Virus record (IMG/VR): IMGVR_UViG_3300034021_000250
Span: 1-57,086 of that record
Length of the DNA: 57,086 bases
Strand: one strand, 5' to 3'
Origin: a virus
Shown here: positions 34,696-42,175 of the stretch, piece after piece
Position numbering within the stretch: position 1 is the first letter of the stretch
Layout of the letters: each line of letters opens with the position of its first letter
Program-made: the position numbers and the translations under genes
Notes under the pieces: model-generated
Told to the model about the DNA's origin: nothing
The model's input: only the letters and a program-made list of their open reading frames with translations
The model's database searches: none

Positions 34696-35054
34696 GCTAG
34701 GCGCATAACTTCGACTACAGTATGGTCTTTGTTCACTGTTGTAGTGGCTGCCTCAGCACCCCATACACGATTAGTCCAACCACACAATGCGCTACGTAAT
34801 GACTCGGCTTTGAAGTCACCGGCTGGGATAGCGGCAACATCACCTACTTCCATGTCTTTAACGTATGTTTCTAAGTGTGCTGTCAACGCGCCATGAGGAT
34901 ACGCTGAAGGTGCGCGAGTATGTTTACCACCAGTTACTACCTTGCCATCTTGGAACGTTACCTTATAGGTAGCATCTAGACTGTTTAGTAGTTTGATAGC
35001 GTTTTCTGCTGCGATTTTTTGTAACTTCTCGTTTTGTTGAAGAGTTGCATTCAT
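34692..35054 (-). CDS. Phage protein of unknown function, 120 residues
   Basis: Helical N-terminus (MNATLQQNEKLQKIAAENAI) followed by a beta-rich domain (YKVTFQDGKVVTGG, DVAAIPAGDFKAESLRSALC). AAGGAG ribosome site; ATGA overlap with the downstream gene. No family recognised. Confidence 0.6.
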   Translation of the reverse strand: MNATLQQNEKLQKIAAENAIKLLNSLDATYKVTFQDGKVVTGGKHTRAPSAYPHGALTAHLETYVKDMEVGDVAAIPAGDFKAESLRSALCGWTNRVWGAEAATTTVNKDHTVVEVMRLA

Positions 35055-35066
35055 TCTTACTGCTCC

Positions 35067-35408
35067 TTAGATAGTGAGTCCTGAGACTTTTTCTTTAATA
35101 AAACCTACTACACCTACATGCTCGATGCGTAGCATCTGAGCGGTATTCAACCATGTGATTGAATTCTTATCGGTCGGCATTAGTTGAGACTTATGTTTAG
35201 ACGTTGTTCTGCTATACCTATCGTCGTTGCCATACCATTGTTTTGTTTCTCTAGACCAAATGTATAGTGGGAAGTGTCTGCCGTACGAATACACTCCGTA
35301 ATCGCTTTTTTCTTCCTCACCAATCCACATACCTTTAGTGTTAGAGCCTTGAAATTCCTTTCGCCACATGACGTGGCTGCGTGCATCTTTGTTAGCTACC
35401 CTTAACAT
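35067..35408 (-). CDS. DUF8033-like phage protein, 113 residues
   Basis: The pattern VMWRKEFQGSNTKGMWIGE, YGVYSYGRHFPLYIWSRETK and YSRTTSKHKSQLMP resembles a small protein family common in phages and plasmids (DUF8033 as remembered). Function unknown. The start codon lies inside a perfect operator palindrome (35402-35413) with AGGAG on its other side. Confidence 0.55.
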   Translation of the reverse strand: MLRVANKDARSHVMWRKEFQGSNTKGMWIGEEEKSDYGVYSYGRHFPLYIWSRETKQWYGNDDRYSRTTSKHKSQLMPTDKNSITWLNTAQMLRIEHVGVVGFIKEKVSGLTI

Positions 35409-35414
35409 GTTAAC
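35401..35414. promoter_or_regulatory. Operator palindrome over a start codon
   Basis: CTTAACATGTTAAC; the inner 12 bases are a perfect palindrome and contain the ATG of the minus-strand gene ending at 35067. Confidence 0.6.
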
Positions 35415-35416
35415 TC

Positions 35417-36100
35417 CTAAACAACTTCAACATAAGGCACATCAAAAACTACACGTCCAGCACTCACACCATTACGTGCAATACGAGCGCGGGCATATTC
35501 ATTAAGCTCACCAAATGCCTGAGCTGCCGACTTACCATCAGCTACAAGGGTAAGTAAATCTTTGTAGTCGAATTGATAGTTGTCCCAGCATTGGTTGTTC
35601 TTGTCATTTAACTTAACGAACACGGTGCATAGCTTACGTAGGTCACGTATCCATTTACGTTCTGTTGCATCTAGTTTACGTGGCTCGGAAATAACAATAG
35701 GCGCTGTACCTTGAGGCTTAGACTTTGCACTGTTAAACCATGCTACTGCACGACGTAAGTGGTCTGGTCGTTCCTCAGCTTTACCCCATTTACGTGCAAG
35801 ATTGACGGTGTGCTTAGTATCTAGGTCAACCAATAAATTAGGTGAACCGTTAGCCATTAGCCAAGCCTTTGGTACGATACGTCCATCAGGTAACATGTAT
35901 TTGTACTTAACATCACGCGGTGTGAATACTTCTAAGTTCAATTCGCTGTAAACCATTCGATCGCTAGGTGTCCAACGAGTATTAGTAGTCATCAGTTCGC
36001 CTGTTTCGAACTGCACAAAGTTATTGTGTCCAACGTGTGTGTGAAATGCGTTGTAACTATCCCAACGACGATATGCTTTGCTAAAGTCAGTAAGTTTCAT
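35417..36100 (-). CDS. Phage protein of unknown function, 227 residues
   Basis: A soluble protein with an N-terminal part rich in aromatic residues and a C-terminal helical domain (GKSAAQAFGELNEYARARIA). No catalytic signature can be seen. AAGGAAT ribosome site. Member of the run of small early genes. Confidence 0.6.
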   Translation of the reverse strand: MKLTDFSKAYRRWDSYNAFHTHVGHNNFVQFETGELMTTNTRWTPSDRMVYSELNLEVFTPRDVKYKYMLPDGRIVPKAWLMANGSPNLLVDLDTKHTVNLARKWGKAEERPDHLRRAVAWFNSAKSKPQGTAPIVISEPRKLDATERKWIRDLRKLCTVFVKLNDKNNQCWDNYQFDYKDLLTLVADGKSAAQAFGELNEYARARIARNGVSAGRVVFDVPYVEVV

Positions 36101-36112
36101 GTCAGTAATTCC

Positions 36113-36292
36113 TTATTCAATAAGTGCTAAATCGTATATGCTTGACTGTGGTTCAATAGATTCGAATTCTGTAAATGCACCGCTTCTGCAAATGTGTTGT
36201 GCCTGTGCATAGGCGTCTTCGTAATCGTCGGCTTCTACTTCAATCTCATAAAACAATCTGCTCTCAACAGTTAGTTTGTAGCGTTGCGTCAT
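36113..36292 (-). CDS. Small acidic protein, 59 residues
   Basis: MTQRYKLTVESRLFYEIEVE followed by ADDYEDAYAQAQHICRSGAF: a beta-alpha pattern seen in many small phage proteins of unknown function; it resembles the 65-residue protein at 40079-40276 in layout. ATG 36292 is chosen for GGGGG spacing; an ATG six bases upstream is possible. Confidence 0.55.
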   Translation of the reverse strand: MTQRYKLTVESRLFYEIEVEADDYEDAYAQAQHICRSGAFTEFESIEPQSSIYDLALIE

Positions 36293-36301
36293 ACCCACCC
36301 C

Positions 36302-36439
36302 CTACTTAATGTCGTCATCGCCATAACGTGTATTCAAATCCATACGCAGATACAGCATCAGTTGTACGATACGAGTTTCCAAGCGTGTAATACGCTCTAA
36401 TAATTCTTGTGCTAATTGCTTATCTGTTTTTCCAAACAT
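36302..36439 (-). CDS. Small helical protein, 45 residues
   Basis: MFGKTDKQLAQELLERITRL followed by ETRIVQLMLYLRMDLNTRYG: a single amphipathic/coiled-coil helix. GGAGAG ribosome site; the ATG lies in AACATGTT, half an operator. Function unknown. Confidence 0.55.
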   Translation of the reverse strand: MFGKTDKQLAQELLERITRLETRIVQLMLYLRMDLNTRYGDDDIK

Positions 36440-36448
36440 GTTGCTCTC

Positions 36449-36841
36449 CTAAAATTCGTTACCGATTGATTGATTAACGTGTAAAAAATAATTCACATCG
36501 TCACCGCCAGTTTCTTCTTCTATATCACCGTTTTCTTCACCAATACGAATGAACTCGTACGATAAACCGCTTTCTTCAGCGTCAGCTAACAGTGCATGCC
36601 ATGCCTTAACATCGTCATAGTCTTCGTACCATTTCCATGAGTCGTCACCGCTGTCTAAGTGAATGAACTTAATTACCTCTGTACTTGATGTGACGTCTTT
36701 CCAATCCTTTTCAAAGATATGTAAGTGTTCTTTGAACTCATCAAACACGGGGTTGCCTACTACCTTGTGCTTAACTAAGAATGCGTTTACCTTAGCAACT
36801 TCACCATAGATAACGCTTTGTACTTGGCTTCTGTATCCCAT
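36449..36841 (-). CDS. Acidic phage protein, 130 residues
   Basis: Starts MGYRSQVQSVIYGEVAKVNA, a beginning common to small conserved phage proteins; the middle has VIKFIHLDSGDDSWKWYEDY and the end is very acidic. Its acidity invites comparison with DNA-mimic proteins, but this is speculation. AAGGAG ribosome site. Confidence 0.6.
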   Translation of the reverse strand: MGYRSQVQSVIYGEVAKVNAFLVKHKVVGNPVFDEFKEHLHIFEKDWKDVTSSTEVIKFIHLDSGDDSWKWYEDYDDVKAWHALLADAEESGLSYEFIRIGEENGDIEEETGGDDVNYFLHVNQSIGNEF

Positions 36842-36850
36842 GATGACTCC

Positions 36851-37372
36851 TTAGAACATCCAATTACGTGAGCCGTGTTTAGTAATATCTAGCTCAACTT
36901 CATTAACATCACCAGACTCGATACCATTAGCTAGCTCAACCAACTCTTCTGTGATTGGTATCTCAACTTCTTTAGCGATACGTTTTAGAAGCGGTGGTGG
37001 GATGTCGTAGAAGTATCCGTTTTCTTTTTTGTTCTTAACGTTTTCAATCATGCTTCGTAAATACCAATCGTCACGTTGCCCCATAGTTAACTTAGCCGCT
37101 ACTGCTGCAGACTCCATCAAGTTAAAGAAGCTATCGTCATGCATGTTTTCCCAACGGATTGAGTTGTCACTGATAGCCAAGTACGGGATGTCGTGTTTCA
37201 AGATAAGGTTCATAGCAATACGTGTTGGTACGCCATTCATACCGCCTACAGATACACCTGTACGAAGTGTCTTAACCAAACGGTTCTTTTGGATTTTGCC
37301 TAGCCTGTCGATGTCGTATGTCATCTTGATGCTTTTGGCTTTGCGAATGTGTGATACTGGAATGTTAAACAT
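36851..37372 (-). CDS. Phage protein, 173 residues (paralogue A of tandem pair)
   Basis: Shares DxDxLGKIQKNRLxKxL near the N-terminus, PxRIA, and the general layout with the adjacent 37394-37894 gene, so the two are tandem paralogues. Function unknown; basic N-terminal third, acidic C-terminal third. Preceded by the conserved leader CTTACTAACAGGAG. Confidence 0.65.
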   Translation of the reverse strand: MFNIPVSHIRKAKSIKMTYDIDRLGKIQKNRLVKTLRTGVSVGGMNGVPTRIAMNLILKHDIPYLAISDNSIRWENMHDDSFFNLMESAAVAAKLTMGQRDDWYLRSMIENVKNKKENGYFYDIPPPLLKRIAKEVEIPITEELVELANGIESGDVNEVELDITKHGSRNWMF

Positions 37373-37380
37373 AATCTAGC

Positions 37381-37394
37381 TCCTGTTAGTAAGT
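37381..37394 (-). repeat. Conserved leader motif copy 1
   Basis: Minus strand ACTTACTAACAGGA, 12-base core identical in four places, located directly upstream of a start codon and including the ribosome site. Confidence 0.6.
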
Positions 37395-37894
37395 TATAGT
37401 CCGTCTTCAGCGTTGATTGAAATAACACCAGCGACTCCGCTTTCTAAGTCGGCGATGATTTTGTCTAGCTTGTCGTTAGAACGAAGTGCATGTGCAGTAA
37501 AGATTGTCTTCATGGCTTTCTTAGAGAAGCCCCAGCTTTCTGCTTTTGGCATACGATATTTGATAGCGTCGAACCCTTCAGTGCGATAGCTGTTCTCGTA
37601 ACCTCTATCTAGCTTTGTAGCTACTGCCACAACATCTAGCACTTTGAAGTCCTCTTCTTTATCAAGCCCAGACCAACGTAACCCGCTGTAATACTTGTGA
37701 CGTACAACTGGTGCATCACACGTTGACCTAATACCATGCGCGATACGCGCTGGCAGACCGTCCCCATAAACACAGCCAGACTTAAGCTGTTTGATTAGTC
37801 TGTTCTTTTGAATTTTGCCTAGCTTATCGACATCAATATCAATCGTTATGCTTTTAGCTATGTTAATAAAATCTTGCGGAATGTTTAGAGCCAT
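37394..37894 (-). CDS. Phage protein, 166 residues (paralogue B of tandem pair)
   Basis: Paralogue of the downstream gene: both have FxxxAKSIxxxxDxDxLGKIQKNRL near the N-terminus and a PARIA motif. The C-terminal halves diverged. Function unknown. The start is preceded by the leader ACTTACTAACAGGGG, which here also encodes the end of the upstream gene. Confidence 0.65.
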   Translation of the reverse strand: MALNIPQDFINIAKSITIDIDVDKLGKIQKNRLIKQLKSGCVYGDGLPARIAHGIRSTCDAPVVRHKYYSGLRWSGLDKEEDFKVLDVVAVATKLDRGYENSYRTEGFDAIKYRMPKAESWGFSKKAMKTIFTAHALRSNDKLDKIIADLESGVAGVISINAEDGL

Positions 37895-38134
37895 TTAATT
37901 TCCCCTGTTAGTAAGTTTGTATGTGACTAGTACGTACTTCTTTGCATCTTCCGAGTTACTGAAAAATGTTCCTGCCCATTTGTGGATACATACTCCACCC
38001 CAGAACTGCTTATCTGGGTCTGTCTTAAACGACTCTTCAACTACACCGCCAACGATGTTGTCGTCTTTGTCGTAAACGAAGTTCCAAATACTGTCGCCTC
38101 GGCGTTCGAACCTCCATGTCATGTCATCATGCAT
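37895..38134 (-). CDS. Small phage protein, 79 residues
   Basis: Beta-rich protein (TWRFERRGDSIWNFVYDKDD, VCIHKWAGTFFSNSEDAKKY). Overlaps the end of the VWA gene (start inside its last codons) and its own last codons form the conserved leader motif of the next gene. Function unknown. Confidence 0.6.
   Translation of the reverse strand: MHDDMTWRFERRGDSIWNFVYDKDDNIVGGVVEESFKTDPDKQFWGGVCIHKWAGTFFSNSEDAKKYVLVTYKLTNRGN
37903..37916 (-). repeat. Conserved leader motif copy 2
   Basis: Minus strand ACTTACTAACAGGG, upstream of the gene starting at 37894. Confidence 0.6.
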
Positions 38135-39207
38135 ACCTCACCCCATGGTGCTTTATCGTCACCGTTTGATACCCAAAGCACAGGATAGTCAGGTGGTGTA
38201 CCGAAGTCGTTGCAATACAAGTCGGTTAGGAATACGCAACACTCAGGCAACGTGTCTTTTGCGTTGATCGCCTCAATCACAGGGCTAAATGCTGTACCGC
38301 CACCGCCATGTGGTCTGATATTCAACTCGTCGTCGGGTGAATACTCTTCTTGATGACTTACAGAACTGTCGAAGTAATAAACGCTAATCTTGCTAGGGCG
38401 CATTTGGTTTTTAATGCCAGCAATCTCACTAGCAAACATGTTCAAGATTTTCTCGCTAATCGAACCCGAACAATCGACTGCAATAGCTATCTCGCCCAAT
38501 GTTTCGCCAGCTAACGAAGGCAAATACATACCTTGTGATAAGAACCTACGATTAGGTCTAGAAAATGAGCGGTCAGTGCGAACACGCTTGCTCACAAAGC
38601 GTCGTAGTAGTTCACTCCATGGCATCTTAGGTTGTACGATTTGGTCGATAAGTCGTTGCGCACCTAATGACATCTTGCCCATCATCTTGGCGGCTTGTGC
38701 CGCTTGAACCGCACGAATAGTCCACTGTTGGTCTTGGTCGTCACGTTCGCCAGCTTGGGCATCACGTAACTCGTCTTGTGGCTCGTCGTTTGATTGTTCT
38801 GGTAACAAGTTATAAACGCCGTCGGTATTCTTACCCGCTAAAACTATCTGTTGGTTGTAAAGCCAATCAGGATGTATCTCACCAACTCGGTCTGTCACTA
38901 GCATGTCGTTAATGATGTAATCGCCGGCAATGTTCCAACGCTTAGGGCTACGGCTACCTCGACGTGTAAGGTGCTTGAACACACAATGCATCACCTCATG
39001 TGCCTCAGCGAATTTAAGTTGATTAACTGTTAACGTGTTAACATATTCAGCGTTGTAATAAACGTTCTTACCATCGACTGCCAATGTAGGTATAGTGTCG
39101 TCCTCAACGAATGGTAGGTTGCATAGCAGTGCCGCATAGAACGGTTGCTCTACGATTAGCTGTGCCTTAGCCTTAGATAGCTTATAAACGGCATCTTGAT
39201 TAGCCAT
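38119..39207 (-). CDS. VWA-domain protein with metallopeptidase-like N-terminus (DUF2201 type)
   Basis: A 362-residue protein. The N-terminal domain has HEVMH (H70, E71, H74) and H79, the DUF2201_N metallopeptidase signature. A Gln/Asp-rich linker (~135-165) leads to a VWA-like domain with MIDAS motif DCSGS (245-249), T305 after a GGGG run and TD (D329). Proteins of this kind act with MoxR-type AAA ATPases, encoded here 1.3 kb upstream. ATG at 39207 is used because of AGGAG and the leader motif; the frame is open further but lies over the upstream gene. Cellular target unknown. Confidence 0.85.
   Translation of the reverse strand: MANQDAVYKLSKAKAQLIVEQPFYAALLCNLPFVEDDTIPTLAVDGKNVYYNAEYVNTLTVNQLKFAEAHEVMHCVFKHLTRRGSRSPKRWNIAGDYIINDMLVTDRVGEIHPDWLYNQQIVLAGKNTDGVYNLLPEQSNDEPQDELRDAQAGERDDQDQQWTIRAVQAAQAAKMMGKMSLGAQRLIDQIVQPKMPWSELLRRFVSKRVRTDRSFSRPNRRFLSQGMYLPSLAGETLGEIAIAVDCSGSISEKILNMFASEIAGIKNQMRPSKISVYYFDSSVSHQEEYSPDDELNIRPHGGGGTAFSPVIEAINAKDTLPECCVFLTDLYCNDFGTPPDYPVLWVSNGDDKAPWGEVCMMT
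39028..39043. promoter_or_regulatory. Operator-like palindrome inside VWA gene
   Basis: TGTTAACGTGTTAACA matches the operator except for CGTG in the centre. It lies within coding sequence for VNTLTV. Confidence 0.35.
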
Positions 39208-39216
39208 AATGTTTAC

Positions 39217-39230
39217 TCCTGTTAGTAAGT
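39217..39230 (-). repeat. Conserved leader motif copy 3
   Basis: Minus strand ACTTACTAACAGGA, ahead of the VWA gene. Confidence 0.6.
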
Positions 39231-39239
39231 AGGTAGGTG

Positions 39240-40070
39240 TTACGCTGTCATGTATCCTGACATCTTGCTCAGAATATCGTCTAACCCTGTTACGGTTTTC
39301 TCTCGAACGTTTGGTAACTGACGTAGTGCTTCGGGTGCTTGTCCACATAGAACAGACTCAACCTCACGACGCATAGCTTCTAATTGTGGGTCATCAGTAA
39401 AGTTTAGTCGTGGCAACATATCGCACAGCTCAACCGCATTTTCTACAAGGCTGTCACGGAATACACCATCGGGGTCACGTAAGCGGTCAGCCGCTTTCTT
39501 AGCTACGTCATACAAGCGTTCCCATAAGTCTTTGTTAGCCTCACGTTCAGCCGATACGATACTGTCTTTGAACTTAGCCATCTCGTCCTGTGCTAACTGA
39601 ATACGGAAGTCGCCCTCTTGTGGTACAGGCATGAACGATACATCGAAGTCAAACTTGGTACGCACGTCGGTCGGGTAGTCGCTCTCGTTGTATAAACCAT
39701 TTAACGTAAGCTGTGCTTGTGACTTAAGGTGTGGGTATTGACGTACAAACTCGTTAACGTGTGTTTCCCATTCAGACTTAAGCGCACGCATCTCGGTCGT
39801 GAATTCTAAGTAATTCCTATTAGGTAACACCCGCGCCCCATCCATAGCCCAAGGTAAAGTGTTGGCATAGTAGAACGTACGTGCTGCACCTGTTGATTTC
39901 GTAATTGCCTCAAGTTCGTACGCTGCTGGCAAGATTGATTTGTGATACGAACCCACGCTTGAATTTACGCCATGATTGATCGCCACTTCTTTAGTAGCTT
40001 TCTTATCTAGCTTACGTGCAGTCCACTGAGATACGTTTAGTGATACTAGCAGTGCATTTTCTGCAAACAT
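39240..40070 (-). CDS. Phage protein in MoxR/VWA cluster, 276 residues
   Basis: A mainly helical, soluble protein of unknown family. Positioned between the AAA ATPase and the VWA gene, so probably part of the same module, perhaps an adaptor or substrate receptor. ATG at 40070 is chosen with GGAGG immediately upstream; a longer frame overlaps the preceding gene. The start codon lies in AACATGTT, resembling an operator half. Confidence 0.65.
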   Translation of the reverse strand: MFAENALLVSLNVSQWTARKLDKKATKEVAINHGVNSSVGSYHKSILPAAYELEAITKSTGAARTFYYANTLPWAMDGARVLPNRNYLEFTTEMRALKSEWETHVNEFVRQYPHLKSQAQLTLNGLYNESDYPTDVRTKFDFDVSFMPVPQEGDFRIQLAQDEMAKFKDSIVSAEREANKDLWERLYDVAKKAADRLRDPDGVFRDSLVENAVELCDMLPRLNFTDDPQLEAMRREVESVLCGQAPEALRQLPNVREKTVTGLDDILSKMSGYMTA

Positions 40071-40078
40071 GTTACCTC

Positions 40079-40276
40079 CTATATTTGTGTAACTTCCGTT
40101 GATACGATTTCGTTGTCGGAAAAGATTTCCCAATCCGCACCATCAATGCATGTCGGGCAGTCTTTGTGTTCATTGGTATTTACTTTAATCAAGGCTTGCA
40201 CGAATGACTCAGCCTCAACCTCATGCCATACATGAACGTCGCATTTAACTATTTGACTAACTCGCCACCTAGCCAT
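40079..40276 (-). CDS. Small protein with CxxC, 65 residues
   Basis: MARWRVSQIVKCDVHVWHEV then EAESFVQALIKVNTNEHKDC: beta-alpha layout with cysteines (C12 and a CPTC motif) that could hold a metal. Similar in shape to the protein at 36113-36292. GGGG upstream of ATG. Function unknown. Confidence 0.55.
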   Translation of the reverse strand: MARWRVSQIVKCDVHVWHEVEAESFVQALIKVNTNEHKDCPTCIDGADWEIFSDNEIVSTEVTQI

Positions 40277-40285
40277 GTCATACCC

Positions 40286-40480
40286 CTATTGTTTAGATAG
40301 TGCATCTGTGTCGGTCAGTGCAAGGTCAACCCGTTGCAAGATTTCGAAAATATGTTCGTAGTTTCTGTCGTGTTCTTCATCCTTCCAGTTTTCTTCGAAG
40401 TGACGTTTCTCTTCATCCCACATGTAGTTGATGATTGCCTTGATGTCGTTAATTGTTGCTTTGGTAATGTGTATCGCCAT
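40286..40480 (-). CDS. Small acidic protein, 64 residues
   Basis: MAIHITKATINDIKAIINYM then WDEEKRHFEENWKDEEHDRN: an acidic helical peptide. The beginning resembles the first strand-helix of a GNAT fold, but the protein is too short to be one. GAGG upstream of ATG. Confidence 0.5.
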   Translation of the reverse strand: MAIHITKATINDIKAIINYMWDEEKRHFEENWKDEEHDRNYEHIFEILQRVDLALTDTDALSKQ

Positions 40481-40519
40481 ACGCGCCTCGTCGTAGTAGT
40501 CGGGGGTCGCCCCCCTTTG

Positions 40520-41518
40520 TTATAGAAGTACGTCTGCACCTTCGTTAGACGCCCAATCTGTAAACGCTTGTGTAGCCGCTAACGCTGGGTCACGTGTCAC
40601 CGCATCACGAACAACCAATGCAGTAAACTCAGGGGGCATACGCTTACTGAATGTCATAACACGTGCAAAGTTGTTATCAGTAGCACGTTGAGCAATAGCA
40701 CCGCTTAACGCATAAAGTACGCTACCCTCAGTCGGCACAGCATGTGTGTCGGGTGACATCAATACAGCATCAGGGTTAGGTAACTTACGATACATGTCAT
40801 GGAACGATTTGAACTCGATAGCCGCGCCCTCACCGATACGACCTTTATATAGCTCTAACTCAGCTTCGGCTGGCACGCTACCAATGAGAGGGTTGATACC
40901 TTCTACCCATGAACGTGGCGTTGGGTTCTTATCGCGGTTAGGGTCAAAGTCATGCAACATGCTAGGTTTGAAACGCCAGAACGCTACGATAATCGGTGAT
41001 ACACCATGACTTAACGCCCACTTACATGAGTCATCAAGGTTACTTTCTAATTCAATCTCAACCTCACGGTCGCTAAGGTGTGACAAGATACGATTTGCAC
41101 CTGCTCTATCTTTAGTACGATTACCCGTACTGATAACACTCCACCCGTCAGCTAGTGGCACGCCATGTAATTGTCTAGCCTGTTGGATGTTCGCTAATAC
41201 TTTCTGTAAGTCTTGGTTGGCTTGGTTACGGTCATCAAACAATAAGATACCTTTATCAGGTAGCCCAGCCTTACCCTCGAACGGATACCAATCGGGCATA
41301 CGATATGAGAACGTTGTTGTGTTGTTATCCATGTACGGAATACCAAAGTCCTCAACCAACATAGTCGGTAAGTGTTTTTCGATAAGCCCAATACCTAACG
41401 AGCCAGCGATTTGATGTACCACAGATGTCTTACCACCGCCCGGCGCACCAACGATTGTCGTACTCATACGCTTTTCAATGAGGGTAGGTAGAATGTTTGC
41501 AATTAAACTAGGTTTCAT
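40520..41518 (-). CDS. MoxR-type AAA+ ATPase
   Basis: A 332-residue AAA+ protein: Walker A GAPGGGKT (24-31), Walker B GILLFDD (95-96 DD in place of DE), sensor-1 region VISTGNRTKDRAG and arginine-containing LSDREVEIE. MoxR ATPases remodel partner proteins together with VWA proteins for insertion of cofactors or maturation; the VWA partner is two genes downstream. The C-terminal third (FTALVVRDAVTRDPALAATQ) is helical. Start preceded by AAGG and the conserved leader ACTTACTAACAG. Confidence 0.85.
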   Translation of the reverse strand: MKPSLIANILPTLIEKRMSTTIVGAPGGGKTSVVHQIAGSLGIGLIEKHLPTMLVEDFGIPYMDNNTTTFSYRMPDWYPFEGKAGLPDKGILLFDDRNQANQDLQKVLANIQQARQLHGVPLADGWSVISTGNRTKDRAGANRILSHLSDREVEIELESNLDDSCKWALSHGVSPIIVAFWRFKPSMLHDFDPNRDKNPTPRSWVEGINPLIGSVPAEAELELYKGRIGEGAAIEFKSFHDMYRKLPNPDAVLMSPDTHAVPTEGSVLYALSGAIAQRATDNNFARVMTFSKRMPPEFTALVVRDAVTRDPALAATQAFTDWASNEGADVLL

Positions 41519-41533
41519 AAGAGTGTTACCTTT

Positions 41534-41546
41534 CTGTTAGTAAGTT
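41534..41546 (-). repeat. Conserved leader motif copy 4
   Basis: Minus strand AACTTACTAACAG, 13 bases upstream of the ribosome site of the AAA gene. A weaker relative (ACTTACTCACAAGGGG) lies before the gene starting at 42971. Confidence 0.55.
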
Positions 41547-41562
41547 GGTGTGTTGTTACGGA

Positions 41563-41658
41563 TTAAACGAACGCAAGTGCAATAGCTACACCGAATATCA
41601 CGGCATAGATAAACAGCATTAGGTTTGCGGCTTCGTTGGTGAATTGTCTGTTACGCAT
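41563..41658 (-). CDS. Tiny membrane peptide, 31 residues
   Basis: ATG at 41658: MRNRQFTNEAANLMLFIYAV plus IFGVAIALAFV. One transmembrane helix at the C-terminus. GGGG-type ribosome site upstream. Unknown. Confidence 0.45.
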   Translation of the reverse strand: MRNRQFTNEAANLMLFIYAVIFGVAIALAFV

Positions 41659-41668
41659 GTCATACCCC

Positions 41669-41758
41669 TTATATTGATAGTGAATACAGTTGATAAATAA
41701 GTACCCATACAGCTACAAGTAGGATGATGTTCAGTGTTACCCATTCAAAACGGCTCAT
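41669..41758 (-). CDS. Tiny membrane peptide, 29 residues
   Basis: ATG at 41758 overlaps the upstream stop (ATGA): MSRFEWVTLNIILLVAVWVL followed by IYQLYSLSI. One transmembrane helix. Unknown. Confidence 0.45.
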   Translation of the reverse strand: MSRFEWVTLNIILLVAVWVLIYQLYSLSI

Positions 41759-41940
41759 AGTGATATGCCTTCCATTGGTAAGGTGAGTTGTTCGTACATA
41801 GCCATGTGAGCTTGGTACGTTTTGTTTTTGTCGCGGTTTAATAGCGTTACGGGTCTATCGTTTGTGATAGCTTCCACATATGCTTTTACCCAACGTGCGG
41901 AATACACATGTCGGGTTTCGGGTTTTCTACTACGTTGCAT
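41755..41940 (-). CDS. Small basic protein, 61 residues
   Basis: MQRSRKPETRHVYSARWVKA then a helix and RDKNKTYQAHMAMYEQLTLP. ATG at 41940 has GAGG eight bases ahead; a GTG start nine codons upstream lies inside the operator palindrome. Basic and probably nucleic-acid binding; function unknown. Confidence 0.55.
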   Translation of the reverse strand: MQRSRKPETRHVYSARWVKAYVEAITNDRPVTLLNRDKNKTYQAHMAMYEQLTLPMEGISL

Positions 41941-41960
41941 GATGTCAACCTCACAGTTTT

Positions 41961-41976
41961 TGTTCACATGTGAACA
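41961..41976. promoter_or_regulatory. Perfect 16-base operator palindrome
   Basis: TGTTCACATGTGAACA, a perfect inverted repeat and identical to the copy at 42106-42121. Confidence 0.75.
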
Positions 41977-41988
41977 AGTTGTGTTGAA

Positions 41989-42063
41989 TTATTTTCGATG
42001 GATTGCGTCCATGATGATTGCGATAACAGAATAAATACCTATAACTATCATTACGAATGTCAT
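41989..42063 (-). CDS. Tiny membrane peptide, 24 residues
   Basis: ATG at 42063: MTFVMIVIGIYSVIAIIMDA plus IHRK. A single hydrophobic helix with basic end. Weak evidence beyond similarity in type to the neighbouring peptides. Confidence 0.35.
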   Translation of the reverse strand: MTFVMIVIGIYSVIAIIMDAIHRK

Positions 42064-42105
42064 GGTTTGACCCTTTTTACGTTAAGATGTTTACAGTCCA
42101 TTGTA

Positions 42106-42121
42106 TGTTCACATGTGAACA
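42106..42121. promoter_or_regulatory. Perfect 16-base operator palindrome
   Basis: TGTTCACATGTGAACA, second identical copy, 145 bases from the first. AAGATGTTTACAG nearby is a further half-site. Confidence 0.75.
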
Positions 42122-42175
42122 TTGTAGCAAAGTTTGTATTATTTGTACCTCTGTAACCCATTGATTTAACAGTAG

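Noticed and set aside
40286-40480. GNAT acetyltransferase call for the 64-residue protein
   Set aside because: Only the first strand-helix resembles GNAT; the acetyl-CoA site is missing.
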